From positions 62,001 through 126,000 of the forward strand of contig JBCAML010000009.1 of the NCBI GenBank assembly GCA_038503075.1: a DNA stretch of 64,000 nt, read 5' to 3'. This stretch comes from Gyromitra esculenta. Its lineage: Eukaryota; Ascomycota; Pezizomycetes; Pezizales; Discinaceae. The notes under the pieces were generated by a model that was not told where the DNA came from, ran no database searches, and saw only the letters and a list, made by a program, of their open reading frames with translations. The translations under genes and the position numbers were made by a program. The first letter of the stretch is position 1; every line of letters begins with the position of its first letter. This document shows positions 1-19,728 of the stretch, in pieces.

Positions 1-679
1 ATCGTGCTGGTTGGACACACACGCAGTATGGCCAAATTTACAATACTGTGCGTATCAGGACTGTTACATACCGAACGCTCAGCTCTATCAGGGATGATCG
101 ATCGGCAAAATAAGGCCACCCATTAATTGATTCAGGCGCTAAAGCGTATCAAACATCCTCACTAAATGCAGGTGTTGGATTGAAGCTGAACTATTTCAAA
201 AATGACGTGGAGCTTTCCACATATCGCCAGAAACTTGTTTTTCAAGTTGGAGTGTCTGTTGCTTTAGGTGGTGATCTAGGTACTCCTAGATATAATATAT
301 ACATATCCCATGATCTGGTGAAGTTGGCCACCCCTGGTGGCACCAATATCTACTCGCTCCTCATTGGCCATTTACAACTAAGCGTCGAGCCACCACCACT
401 TTTTGGCGTCAGCACTTCCCACATACGCTCGCTCACTACAAACCATACGCTGGAACCATATCGCATTACTCGCTCGCCTAGAGAAGTCAACAAACCGAAT
501 TGCTATAACACGCTTATATTTTCAACTCTGACCTAGTCAAGATGCCCGCTGGTGGATTTAACTGTTTGCACCAAAGGTATATTTGTATTTTGGGGGTTCG
601 TACTTGGTCAGTACTAATAGTAGTTTTTCGTATAACGTACAGGCTGTCTAAATATTCTATAAACGAGGGGTCGGGGTTA
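1..679. other. Left-edge non-coding stretch
   Basis: I see no supported gene here. The open frames are short and show no domain, no splice logic and no resemblance to a family. The last part would be the promoter and 5' leader of the ankyrin gene that starts at 680. Confidence 0.5.
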
Positions 680-3600
680 ATGGTTATTTTCATCATTGCA
701 TTGTACACCATTCCAGTTGTCAGCGCCCAGAGCTCAGGAGACGAGTTCTCCAACAACCTCTTCGCTGACTTAGGTATGTCGCGTTCATCCCTATTCCAAC
801 GTGTAGTTATTTGCTAATTTATAGTTGTGTAGCCCCCTTGCTATCCCTCTTTGGTGACCAGGTAGTTAAACAGTACTTGAGTCAGAGCACGGAATGGTTA
901 GAGCATGTCATTTTCGCATGTGGCCCCCTTGGGATCATAACAGCAGTTGTTTCTGCGATTCGGGTTGCCGGTGATAGCAATCTGATGGCAATTATTGGAA
1001 GAGCAAGAGAATCTCAGGCAGAATCTGAGATGGAACTTATGAGGTATTTATTAATTCTTACAATTTCCGCTAACTCGCAATTTCTTCCTCCCCTTTTGCT
1101 ACCAAAATTTAATTTCTGACTGAGATACACTGCAGCTCGACCTCTTCGGCAGTTTGTGAGCTTTGGAATGGATTAGGAATAGTTCGTGTAAATGGATCAC
1201 CAGACATTATCGAGTTGATTTATGACCCAAACTACATCAGCCCCACATGTCTAACAACTGGACAAGACAATTTTGGAATCTACACTCTGGACGATATGAA
1301 AAAAATTTCAAACAAGGGTAAAGGAAGACTCCTAAGTTTCTTGTTGGCATTGTTCATGAAGACTCCCACATCTGCCGAAATTCCACTCTATGCATCTAGC
1401 AACCCCAATCACGCTGCGCCGAACATATCCCTCAACATCACCGGCCGCCGTACCTCACGACGGGAGTTAATATGTATTGCTTGGGTAGCAGTTATCCTAC
1501 AAATAGGTATCATACTATTTGAAGGATTCATAACATATTCTCTCCGATGGAGGAAAGGGACTCAGAATGTTGCAGGATATGGCTTCCCGCTTACCGCAGC
1601 CGGCACGCTATTGATCTCAGCAGGGTTGTTTACATGTGCATACGTGATAGAGGCAAGCACGGAGGAGACTGAGTACGATATATCTTCTGATGAGAGGCAA
1701 TTGCAAGTAATGTGGTTACAAAGAGCACAGAATGTTAGTGACCAGGAGTTTGGGTCATATGCTATATATGCGGCGAAATATCAACAGCGGATCATGACTT
1801 CAAGACTATCCAAGAGTAATAGGATTGAGCTTGCGAGATTGACGGGTGTAGGTGTGATCTGTGCTATTACTGGTATGTTACTTCAAGTAACGTTAGCTAC
1901 CATTGTGGGATTCCGGTCCTAAAAAATATCCCATCTCCCCAAATACTCCTTTCCTGTTAAAAAACAATCACTATACTGACCAGGTTTCAAGGTTTTGTAG
2001 TTCAATTTATAGGGTATATCCATCACAGCCAGTCTAGACCCTCGTTGATCCCTAACTCACTCAAATGGCAGCCTTCGCGCCATGCACTACTCGGCATCTC
2101 TTGGAAATCTATTACTCGCCGCTATACTCACAGTCATACGAACTATACTACGTAGGGGACTCACCCAGAAACCTAGTAATTTGGCAATACCTTCCCAAAA
2201 TTCGTACAGTGTTCGTAAGATTGACGAAGGACACGAGCTTGATTTCATTGCAAAGGATATCATGACTTGCTCTAATTGGAATGTCGCTACCCACATCGAG
2301 CCTACACACGGACCTCAGCAGCTCGTGATTCGAGGCATCCAAACCTGGCAGGCGAAAATGAAACTCTCTGAGCTCGCCGGCCTGCAATGGGAGGGTGAGC
2401 TGCAGTCCGCGATTGATAATCTCGCCGATACAATCCAAGCAATCTCGAATCACCTTTGGAGTCCGCTAGGCGTTATCACAGCATCGAGAAGCGCAAGACT
2501 GAAATGTTTGGACTGGCATATACTTGTTGACGCTGGCACTGGAGGCGACATTAACCGGGTAAAAATTGGGATGAGCTTGTCGAGAGAGGATACCGATGCT
2601 AGAGGATCTTGGATAGTGAAACGCGAAGAAATCGCTGCTACTGTTTGCCTTTGGTTATCCAGTTTATCTCGTGTGGTGAATGCTGAGCGAGCCAAGAATC
2701 ACTGGTTATTAAGTTCTAGTGACGACAATGCAGATATTGGGCGCGTCCTGGCGGATTGGTGGATTTCACGAGAGAAACAACGTGTCGAAGTTCCCTCCAA
2801 CTATTCGACTCTCCATGGCATCGGTGCCGATGGTCATCGAGACTTGGACTGTGCTTTCCCAATCCACTTTCAAGCTCCAGATATTAGTGCGGCGTTCCCC
2901 GATACGAATACCGAAACGAAGCCAGCATTCATCACGCAAACGTCGTTGCTACAGATGTGTACTCAGTATCTTATTTCAACTTTCATATCGTTTGCGGTTT
3001 GCCACATCGATCGAATCACATCGCATACGGAGATAAGGAAAGTGGACGACCAGCGGCTACTCGTCATTACGAACGACAGCGTACGTGGGCTCGCGGAAAC
3101 AGTGCAGAGATCGGGGCTCGCGACAATGGAGGAATCCTATAGAATCATTGTCCCCGCCCTTTCCCGAGCGCGTAAATTGCCGAAGGTCGCAGGTCGAATC
3201 CTGAAGCTGCTTGAAAGGGAGGGAAGAGACGGGTTTCTGAAGGACGAGAAAGATCCTAAAAGGAGAAGGCAGGCCGAATTCCATAGACTGGTTCAATCTG
3301 TCTGCACAGACGAAGTCAACACGCTTATTCTCCAGAAACGCTGGATAGAAGCAGGCGATATTTCTCAAGAACTCCAAAAAACATTTTCAAGAAGCTTGGG
3401 ACCTACGCATTTCCGTACGGTCGACGTGGAAAATAAAATAGAAGACCTGTGCCAAAAGATAGTATCTACAGATACCGGAGTAGCCTACGCATCGGCAACG
3501 GGTCCCAGCGCTGTAGACACCGGCACGTCCACTTTAAACAAAGCGATAAGAAGTGGACGGGCTTCCGACGTCTACGATGCCATTCGGGCCGGGGATATGA

Positions 3601-4895
3601 ATCTCATTTCCGTTACCGATGGCGGACAAACGCCACTTCACCTCGCCGCTTCTGTTGGAAAAGCCCCCATCATCAAACTTCTACTCTTCTGCGGAGTTGA
3701 CTCAAACACGGTAGATCTTGCAGAATCCCGAATCGCACTGCATTTTGCAATTTCTGGAATGGATGGTGGAGACGTCAATGAGCGAGCCGAAGTGGTGGAG
3801 CTTCTATTGAAAAACGGGTCGAACATAGATGCTAGCGATAAGAAAGGAAACACATCGCTCATGCTGGCAGCTGGAAATGGGTTAGAGAATTTGGCGGTAC
3901 AGCTGATGGAAAACGGGGCCAATCTGGAATCTCGGAACGAAAATGGGGATTCAGCAGTTCTGTTGGCCGCAAAGGGTGGACATGAGGGAATCGTGAGGCT
4001 CCTTGTGAAAAGTAAGGTCGATTTAAACACTGCAAACAAGGATGGCCATACAGCTCTATATTCAGGGGCTCGGATAGCACATGAGGGCATCGTCAAAGCG
4101 TTGGTGGATGGAGGTGCCAGCATGGGTGTTGCTTTGGCAGCGGAGGAAGGTTTCGAGGTGGTGCTGAAACTGTTAATCGCGGGTGGTGGAAGTGTTTCGA
4201 GGGACGATCTTGATGCCGCAGTTATTTTGGCCGCTGAGAAAGGGCATAGGAATGCGGTGGAATTGTTACTTGAAAACGACGCCAGTGCAGATTCCCGGAA
4301 CCAGCAAAACAACAACCCTCTCATTTTGGCGGCCGAGAACGGGCATGAGGATGTGGTGGAATTCTTGCTAGAGCGGGGGGCGGACGTAAATGCTATCGGC
4401 GAGAATAACAAAACAGCCCTTTTAGCAGCGGGGGGTAAAAGCGAAAATTCAAAGGTAGTTGAGGTGCTATTGAGGCTTGGAGCGGACCCGAATTCCAAAG
4501 ACAGTTCCTGCAACACAGCGCTTCATGGGGCCGCCCTTGCTGGATGTGAGCGCACGGTAGAGCTGCTGGTGGAATACGGAGCGAATGTCAACACAAAGGC
4601 TGATGATTCCAGCACTCCACTCCATTGTGCAGCCAATTCAGGGGAGGAGCGTGTGGCTAGAATTTTGTTCAGGAAACGCCCCGACGCAAACGTTCAGAAC
4701 GAATTCGGTGATACGGCCCTTCTTATAGCTGTGCAAGGATCTCATCTACCTATGGTCGAGTTCCTTTTGCAGAACGGGGCCGATGTCAACATTCCGAACA
4801 ATGAGAACTGGACCGCGATCAGGTGGGCCGTACACCTTGAAAACGAGGAAATGAAGATGTTGTTGCTGGACAATGGCGCGGTTTTAGGCCCCTAA
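680..4895 (+). CDS. Membrane-anchored ankyrin-repeat protein
   Basis: Four exons fit: 680-773, 833-1043, 1136-1915 and 2072-4895, giving 1302 residues. The start at 680 is chosen because it opens a hydrophobic signal peptide ending near VVSA, followed by a segment (NNLFADL, then PLLSLFGDQ) that I recall from the N-terminus of a fungal ankyrin family. Four hydrophobic segments follow at about residues 213-235, 246-270, 334-360 and 365-385. A soluble middle part comes next, then about a dozen ankyrin repeats from roughly residue 850 to the end (motifs such as TPLHLAA, TALHGAA, VEFLLERGADVN). The first two introns have good sites. The third uses a weak GTCCTA donor but restores the family-like join ahead of LRAMHYSAS. 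The protein is probably a membrane-anchored receptor or scaffold; its ligand is unknown. The family assignment is from memory and the exon joins are inferred. Confidence 0.8.
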
Positions 4896-5923
4896 AGTTC
4901 AGATCCTGTTTCATTCTCATCCCTTCACAACAGATTATTGTGGGCGCTAGATGGCGTTCAGCAAAAGATCTGATCCCAAGAGGAGTAGCTATATCTGACG
5001 GAGTAGAGTACATATTATAGCTAGGATTTTATGTCGGTGAAAAAATACTTAATTGGAGCGATATGATCTGTTGAAGTTGTCTACTAGCTACCAGGGTGAC
5101 ACTAATTGACTTAATATATATTTGTACTTATTTAAATGTAAATGTAATTATATCTCTCCGCTAAATAATTACACTCAGATGTACGCCTACATTTTTGTTT
5201 TACAGATAAACGAATGAATCTAAAGACATGAAAACTATGAAGTCATATTCCGATTCCGACTATAAAAGGGGTTTGTGTTGTGGCTAACGTGGGACAGAAC
5301 TTGGGTTATTATTGGTCGTACCGTGTCTACTATCGAAATATGGCCCAGTTTTGCGACCACTTAAAAGCGCAGCAATACGTGGCTGATGCACAGAGCGAGC
5401 CCTGACTGGCGACTTTCTAGTTTTCTCTGCCACATTCAGCACCATATCAGGTAAATTTAGTTTGGATCATGGCTAGGCCGTATTTTGACAGCAGATACGG
5501 TGTATAAGCACTAAACTTTCTACGCACCAGCAGACGATCACTTCTGGACAAGTTACATATACAACCATCACCCCAATTACATGGCTGCTATTGGTTAAGC
5601 CGCATTCTCAAGGAAGTTTCTGTAGATCATGGAGTGGGCCAACAAGATCAGAAGGAAAGAACCCAGAGTACGGTTTACTGACTATCAAAATTCTATATAT
5701 AGTCCACATCCTACAGCTTCCAGGGCAATATATCCTGCTATGGCATAACAAGTCGCGACGATTTAGGCATGTAGCTATGGATCCACCTTAAATGTCGAAA
5801 ACATATCGGTGAGCGTTTCTGGGCTTAGAATTTCCTCCCGAGATAGGACGTTCTCACTTCTGACACCTAACCCTGCTACTCCCAGAGCTGCTGGCCAGAT
5901 CCCCGCATTTTCCCCTTCTCCTG
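4896..5923. other. Intergenic, AT-rich
   Basis: No gene is supported. The stretch holds AT-rich DNA around 5100-5180 and only short chance frames. Its right end would include the promoter, and possibly an unrecognised 5' exon, of the MACPF-like gene that starts at or before 5924. Confidence 0.5.
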
Positions 5924-6980
5924 ATGGAAGGGATATCAGACAACTCGCCCGCATCAATGGCCCAAGACCCACTCCCTGGAACAATTGAAGCGCTTGCTGT
6001 TGCCAGAAACCCGTTTATAATACCACGGCCGAATAGCGAAATTAAGCTATGGCTTTTACAATCTTTCCGTTCCGACCTCGCGAGAACCTCCAACCCATTT
6101 AGTAATACTGCATTCGAAGAAGCGGAAGTGCTGGCCACTCTATCAACTATAAATCATCATGATTTCGAGGAGACATCTTCTTCAAGAATCGATCAAAGCA
6201 GCCATAATCTATCAATTGGTTTGAAAGCGAGTGTCGGATGCTCGTTCTTGAATGTCTCCGTATCGGGGTCATATGCGCAGGCGGTTGCTGACAACCTGGA
6301 CGTACGGATCCCTTCATCGGTTACATGGAATTTACTCACACCCGACGATAGGAGAACAAATGTAATAAACGAGCTTCTTTCATTGATTCCCTAATATCTT
6401 GCCAGAAGAAACCTCAATTCAGCACTGAAGCAATGGACATTTTTAAGAAAGATCCTCGAGCCTTTCGGGAGAAATTCGGCGATTTCTATGTGACAGGCTT
6501 TCAACTCGGAGCCGACTGCGGGATAATGTTAAGTCGAAAGGATGAGAGCCATGGGGATGCCGAGGTAACGAAATATGCACATTATTTAGTTCTTGACTAA
6601 CCTCTTTGTGCTGTTTGTAGGTGGTGAAGATCAAAGTTTCGCTCAATACCTTCTTTGGCTCAGCTGAGTCCATGTTGGCTGACACAAGCAGCGAATTTGA
6701 AAAACAAAAGTCTTCTCTCTCGGTGATTGCGTACGATACGCTCACAAATTCAGCCACCAACACTGTTTCTGCAAAGGAGATTTCACAGTATAGTCGTTGG
6801 CTTGGAAGTCTAAAGAGTCGCTTTGCTGAGCAGGCTAAAACGAGCTCCATACTCGCAGGAATCCGAGATCACCCTCAGGAAATTGGCAAAGCTGGCGTCG
6901 AGGAGCTCCTGAGAGGGAATCTCATAACTGGAGTCTTGCTAGAACCCTTCTCCACTCTACCAATTTCAGTGACTGGGTAG
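5924..6980 (+). CDS. MACPF-like fungal protein (short form)
   Basis: Three exons, 5924-6361, 6406-6564 and 6621-6980, give about 318 residues. Intron 1 is only 44 nt (GTAATA...GCCAG) and intron 2 is 56 nt (GTAACG...TTGTAG). The central part has FGDFYVTGFQLGAD, which fits the MACPF/CDC signature of an aromatic residue, G/S, two variable residues, an aromatic residue, then G and G about six residues on. An upstream block (SIGLKASVGCSFLNVSVSG) and a downstream block (SVIAYDTL) resemble a fungal family annotated as MACPF-like. MACPF proteins can form membrane pores, but many fungal members have no tested function. I see no signal peptide. The N-terminus looks short for the family, so the true start may lie in an upstream exon I could not define. 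A related but distinct gene lies about 2 kb downstream on the same strand. Confidence 0.6.
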
Positions 6981-8986
6981 AATATATCTATATGTAGCCT
7001 TCTTTTTTTTTGGACGTAATCAAAATTTCATCTAGACCTGGAGCTTAAGGAAATCACCCATATCTGTATTTCTGACGCTCTAAAGTAGGCTTTTAAAGTT
7101 AGACTAGTAATGGGTTGGTGACTGTAGTTTGAATACCGTAGACCTAACCTCGAAATAACAGAATAGCCCGGACTAGGGCGACAGGAAAGTATTGTATAGC
7201 AGTATAAATACTGGCTGAGGTAACGGAATAGGCCTCTGTCTGCTAGTTCAAATTGCGATTAAGCACCTGCCTAGCCAGTGAGGACGTGCTATTCTCCTAT
7301 TGTCTCGGCCTAGGAACATTCCGTGACTTTCGAGAATATACGGCGTCGGCCATCTCTTCTTTTCGTCTAGGATATAGGCCAGCCAATGTTCAAAGTGTTC
7401 CCACTTGCAGAGTGAGCCGGAACATATATGACTTACACCGCAGTTAAGTCTGGTTTACTTTTCGTCGGCCCCGTTCAGAAGGGATCACCAGATAACTAAG
7501 CTATTTGTGTGACCAAGCCTAAATCTAAATTAAACTCAACTAATAGTTTCAGCGGAAGATCATGCGTCTCAGGACCAGAGCTCCTTTCGCGAGAGGTTTA
7601 TCCTTTCTTTAGCGAATCTCAAGATTTTACATGCATTAGGCTCATATCAACCGCTAACCAAACAATACAAGGCCCTAACAATAATTATAAGTGACCAAGC
7701 GGGCATAGTCTGCAGCGAAACAAGCGGGTGTTGATCCTTGCTCACCACGAAACACTAGGTACGAGTTGGCAAATCCCTTGCACAACTAAACATTTCTTCG
7801 CTTTCTAAACCTCAAAAGAACGCAAGGAAACTGTACCACATCATATGAGGTGACTTGAGATAGATCATTGAGGGGTAGGAGAAAAAACCCAACTTTTTAC
7901 CTTACTGTCGCGATTATTCCTTGGTTTGTGAGTTTGTGAGTTCAGGATTAATGTAGAGCGACTCGGCCGCTGAGGCAGAGTCACGGTGCAATTCGTGGCT
8001 TATACATGCATGTCTCACTAAGGAATTATGATCGCAACTGTTCATGACTATCGACCGTTTCTATGCCGCCTCATAATGCATGCAGACGTTTACTATTTGG
8101 TCACTTATTGCTAAAACCTTGTACCACGAATGGCTTTGTAGCATGTACCAATCAAAATGAGCTTATGCTTGCGCACTCATGGCATAGAGACCAACTCTCA
8201 ATTTGGGAAAACTAACATGATACTCTGAATCTGCACCTGATTTCACCTCAAGAAGAGCCCTTAGCGATCTAGCAAAGCAGACTTATAGCAATAGTTAGCT
8301 TAGGTTGGGGGCGCTGTTTGCGATATCTCCTGTGGGCCAATCCTAATGTTCGTTGCAACCAGTACCTAATGAATAAACAACAACAATCGTTGCAACCAGC
8401 CCAAACTCCACGGCTGAACCAGCCCACTTCCCGCCCCCACCGTAGACCCATACCCATTCCACCACTTTATGTCAGCCACAGTTTAAGAGTCCTCCTCACG
8501 CAGCAAATATCAGCTGAAAAAGAATTCTTTTTCTTCAGCTTTGCGGTGCTGCGGGGTAGCCGGAGAACAAAGACTCACGATTGGTCGGTGCCACCAAAAA
8601 AACGACAGCACTCAATTACATGAGGGCGGTTTTTGGGGTATTTGTCAAATCACTCACTTAACTGTTGGTGCTTTCACTGACTGTGGGTAGCTTCTCTCGG
8701 GAACGCCAGCGTTTGGGAAGAACACTGTATGGTCCATTTTAAAATCAATCAGGTATACATATGATTTTTAAAAAAATGCGATACACCATAAAGACTACTA
8801 GTTATACATGTGGAGAAATCGCCTCCCCAAGTCCCAGCTCTTTTGGCCGAGCACAAATATTCGGTCAATCTGCACCTACAGTATTAACGTTTGCACACGA
8901 GCTACAGGGCATAGATCTTTCAGTACTACATTGTTCGTTCGACTATCTTTACATTCTATACTACTTACGTGATTTCAAAATTCACA
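6981..8986. other. Intergenic between two MACPF-like genes
   Basis: Two kilobases with no frame I can defend. The frames at 7253-7447, 7509-7694 and 8318-8623 are short, of low complexity or antisense to one another, and show no family resemblance. The right end is the presumed promoter of the 8987 gene. Confidence 0.5.
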
Positions 8987-15884
<6,898 letters not shown>

Positions 15885-16999
15885 ATGTCGGCACATACAG
15901 TCTTAGTACGCTCCCCGCTGGCCTCTTACAGCTTCACGAATTCGCAGGGATCGAACGTTATCGTTTGCTATCAGGACTCGCAAGGCAACATCAAACAGAG
16001 TGTCTTCAACGATGAAGATGGTTGGTGCACCAGCCCGCATGGGATTGTGGGGAAAGCGGACTTGAACAACGGAATTGCCATTACAGGATGGGATGAGGGA
16101 AATGAGGTAAGAACATCGATCAATCCATTCGCAAAGCTAAATAGACTAACAGTTCATAATAGCTACGCGTCTACTACCTTAACTCCGACGACAAAATTGT
16201 CGAGGTATGCCGTATGCTCGTCAAAGTTCATCAATTTCGGTGAATTCATACTGACAGCTCTTCTTTCAGCGCTGCCTTAGTGCCGGCCGTTCTGGCTGGT
16301 ACGATGGCGAAGCCACGGGGAAATTCACGGCTGCCCACTACTCAAATCTTGCAGTAGACAGCTTTCAGGCAAACGATATTTTCTGCATCCGCTTGTACTA
16401 CCAAGACAAAAACAACGTGATCCGCGAGGCCTGCAGAAATAACGAAGACCCCTGGTTTGACGGTCACACTTTCCCTGGTGCCATTGCAGGCACACACATA
16501 GCTACCTCGTCGATTCCGGGTAGGGTCAACTTCCAATGGCTCTTCTTCCAGAAGGCAGATACCACGATCATCGAATACCTAATGCAAAATAGCGCGGAAT
16601 GGAAGATAGGTAAGATTATCGAGAACTGTGCTGTTTGGCCCTGGTCTTCCCGATATTAATATATCTACCGTGGCAGGGGTGTTCCAGTCAAAGCTCATAT
16701 ACGATCCCGGCACCTACATTGCCTGCGCTTCGCGAGCCAGAGATGATCACTTCGTCTTTACTATTGATCGCAACAATAGTCTGGCGGTTACCAGGTTCAG
16801 AACGGGAGCAAATTTCTGGGAGCCAAGCAAAATCATTGCAACCACAATTCCGGCTGCGCCGGTTGCGGCAATCGTGTTTGCAGGCAATACCAGCTTCGTC
16901 AGGGTGTACACCCAGCAGCAGCCAAGCAAGATCGCCGAATGGGGCACAGACAACTCGGTAGACTACAAGCAATTTCAGCAAAGCCTTCCAACGAACTAA
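15885..16999 (+). CDS. Fucose-specific lectin (AAL/AFL family)
   Basis: Four exons, 15885-16106, 16163-16204, 16270-16609 and 16677-16999, give 308 residues. This is the usual length of the fungal fucose-specific lectins, which form a six-bladed beta-propeller. All introns have good GT and AG sites. Blade-like repeats are visible with the family's Tyr-Tyr/Trp pattern: VRVYYLNSDDKIVE, IRLYYQDKNNVIREACR, GWYDGEATG, PWFDGHTFPG and VRVYTQQ. Such lectins bind L-fucosylated glycans through Arg/Glu/Trp pockets between blades and are usually cytosolic or spore-surface proteins without a signal peptide; none is seen here. Reported roles in relatives are host-glycan binding and defence against fungivores. 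The assignment is firm; the ligand preference of this copy is inference. Confidence 0.9.
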
Positions 17000-19728
17000 G
17001 AGAAAGCGCGATGCAGCCGCTGTAGGTCTTCTGGAGAGAGGTGTCCATTGCTGCTTTGTTTTCTATAGGAGGAAGGAGGGGTCTGGGGGTAGCACGTTAT
17101 CGTGGAAATGATATTTGTTTCATCCAAGTTGTATTGAGAAACGGTCACTTCCTAAATTGAGAAAATCGATTGAAATTCTTTCGGAGAAATTGCGTTCCAA
17201 TATGTTCCCTGACATTATTGATCGCTGTAAGGAGCTACTTTCTAGAATTGATGTGCGTCTAGTGAGCTCGAGATGTTTCGCTCATCTCAACTTTTAGTGA
17301 TATCGAGAGCGTAGTGCCAACACTCGAGTGATGTTTCGTGTCTGACATGTGCTCTTTCTGTTTAGGGGTACTAGATAATTATATAAGCAATCTCTGCAGA
17401 GCACTATGTCTCTAAAATTACTTTTCAACTATCGCATGATTTTATAGCTACTGGACTACTCAGAATTAAGAATGGAGTAGAGTTGTAGGTCCAGTCTGTT
17501 TTGTGGGTGATTATTATTTAGGCCGCGACCTGATTAATCAGCAGCAGAGGTGCTCTTGCCGAGCCCTGACCCTGTTCGCCATCCGCCTGTGCCAGGCTAT
17601 ACTTGCTTTTCATGGTGTCCACGCAGAGTATCGAGCAAGGCGGGACGGGCCGCCCCATCGTCAACCAGCACCAGGTAGGAAATCTTACCACAAATCAGAT
17701 TCCACCTATTTGACACCTACGTTTGGATATGCCACTGCAATTCACGAACAACGAGCGGAGTAGAGAGCCGTGAAACCGCAATATCTTAAGCTTCACGGTA
17801 TAGAGCGTTGGAGGGAGTGGTGAGACGGAAGGTATAACGAAGCTTGGGTAGCAAATCAAATGTTCCTCCACAAAACGGAGATCAGTTTGTTGACCAAGAC
17901 CGCCAAGCCTCGCTACCCCCCTCCAGCACTTTAATCTGGTACTCCTACATTGAGCATTGCGCCAATCTCTGCCAACCCGCAAATGGTCCATCCATCTATG
18001 TGTATGCTGACGCTCCAAATCGAATCAATATATTATGAATCGGCGATTGACTTGGTGGTAACACGCGCATACACGCACACGCGCATTCGCCTGCTGACGA
18101 TGCTAGTAAGTGGCTGTACTGCACTCCCGAATATCTATTCCTACATGCATACAACTAACCACAGAACGAATGACTTAGTATCGCAGTTTTAGATAATAGC
18201 AACACCTCCTAGCGATAGTAGCCGCATCTACGCTTTTTTTTTTTTTTGAGTTCTTGCTACCTTCTCTCATCCCCTCCTCCCCCTCCTCACTTCATTAGCC
18301 CATTCGGATTACTCCGGGATTGAATTTGACATCGTTCCTCCCGATCACGAAATCCCGTCTTCTATTCCTCCTCCATGAAAAAAGTCAGGCTGCCGACGGA
18401 ATGGAATTACCTCCAATAATGAGTTAACATTTCACGTGTGGACGTCCTCCCCTATCTCGAGCAAGGTATACTTGGAGAAGTCGTTTGGCATATCATCAGA
18501 AAAGTATGTAGTTAGGAGAGTAGTTAAGAGAATAGTTATTGAAAGTTCACTCTAGCTTTCTAAAAAATTAGGGCAAACAGAAAAGTTTGGGTATATTAAA
18601 TTCTGCGAATCGACCTAGCGAGTAAGCCAGGTTCAATTCCTAGTCACAGCTTTTTGTTGGGTATTATTTTTTGAAAAATATGGGAGGCATTAAGAGAGTC
18701 ACTGCAGTAAATTCACCAATTGATTTTCTCTGTGATGCATCCTCCCAGAGAATCTCCCGTGTCTGAATGGGCACTCTTGCTGCCTTCCACGTTCTGTCGC
18801 CTCAATTGCTGCCTTTGGCACATTGCTTTTCTTTACCACCGACTCTCCCTATCAGTTTGGGGTTTCCAAACAACACCTCGATGACAGCTACATCTCCCTT
18901 AGCCCCGACACTATCCACTGGAACGGCGTCTCCCTTGAAGAGAGCATACAGCATACACGCTGGTAGGATGTGCCCGTCTATCTAGTTGTAAGATAGTTCC
19001 CGGGCGTCCGTGTACTCGGGCCTGTGTTCGACTGGAGACCCAAACAATGTCACTTTGCCCACCGAGGACACTCTGCCATAGCAAACCCATGGGCGTATGT
19101 TTAGAGAGGCAGATGAGCTCGATGCCATCATCTCCTCTGGCCCTGTGGCTCGAGAGAGGAGAGGAGATGGAGATGGCCGGATGGAATGGGGCGTGATGGA
19201 TAGGCAGCGCTCTGTCATGTGGCAGAAGCTAAATCCGGGCGGTCTGGCCACGGGGGATCCCCAGGCATTGCTCTGCTGAAGACAGCGAATGTACTCGGAT
19301 TGCGGCCATCCGGCAAGCAGTTCGTCCCACCGAGCATATTCGACCCCCGGGGTCTCTGCAGGGCGCAGAAGAGTATGGAGAATACTCGCGGAGTATTTTT
19401 CAGCAGCCAGGCATGCAGAACCCTACCCCAAGCCTTCCAGCAGAGACCTGTTCGCGCTCTCCCCAAGCCCCCGATTGTGTAGGGGCCAAGGTCGGAGGCT
19501 TACGATTGGCTCTCGCACCGGCAGCGTTGGGTGCCTGAAAGTCCCATCTACTTACTCCAACCGCCATGTCTACGGTGGCTTATGCCAGCATCCTGCATGT
19601 CGCCGCCAGCTATATATGTACGGGATACAGACGAGCCCGCAATCGACACGGAATTGATAAAGACAGTAGTTCGTCTCGTATACGTGGAAATACCACATCG
19701 TCCTCCAGCCCTATTTCCTCTCCCCACG
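17000..19728. other. Intergenic with one tRNA-like fragment
   Basis: No protein gene is supported. Near 18601-18660 there is a sequence with a B-box-like core (AGGTTCAATTCCT) followed by a T run, as in a tRNA 3' half or tRNA-derived repeat, but I cannot fold a full cloverleaf. A poly-T run lies at about 18234-18247. A TATATATG element near 19611 could be the promoter of the SET gene downstream. Confidence 0.45.

Noticed and set aside
3638..4516. 292-residue minus-strand frame
   Set aside because: It lies wholly opposite the ankyrin repeats of the first gene and has a Ser/Pro-rich composition typical of an antisense shadow.
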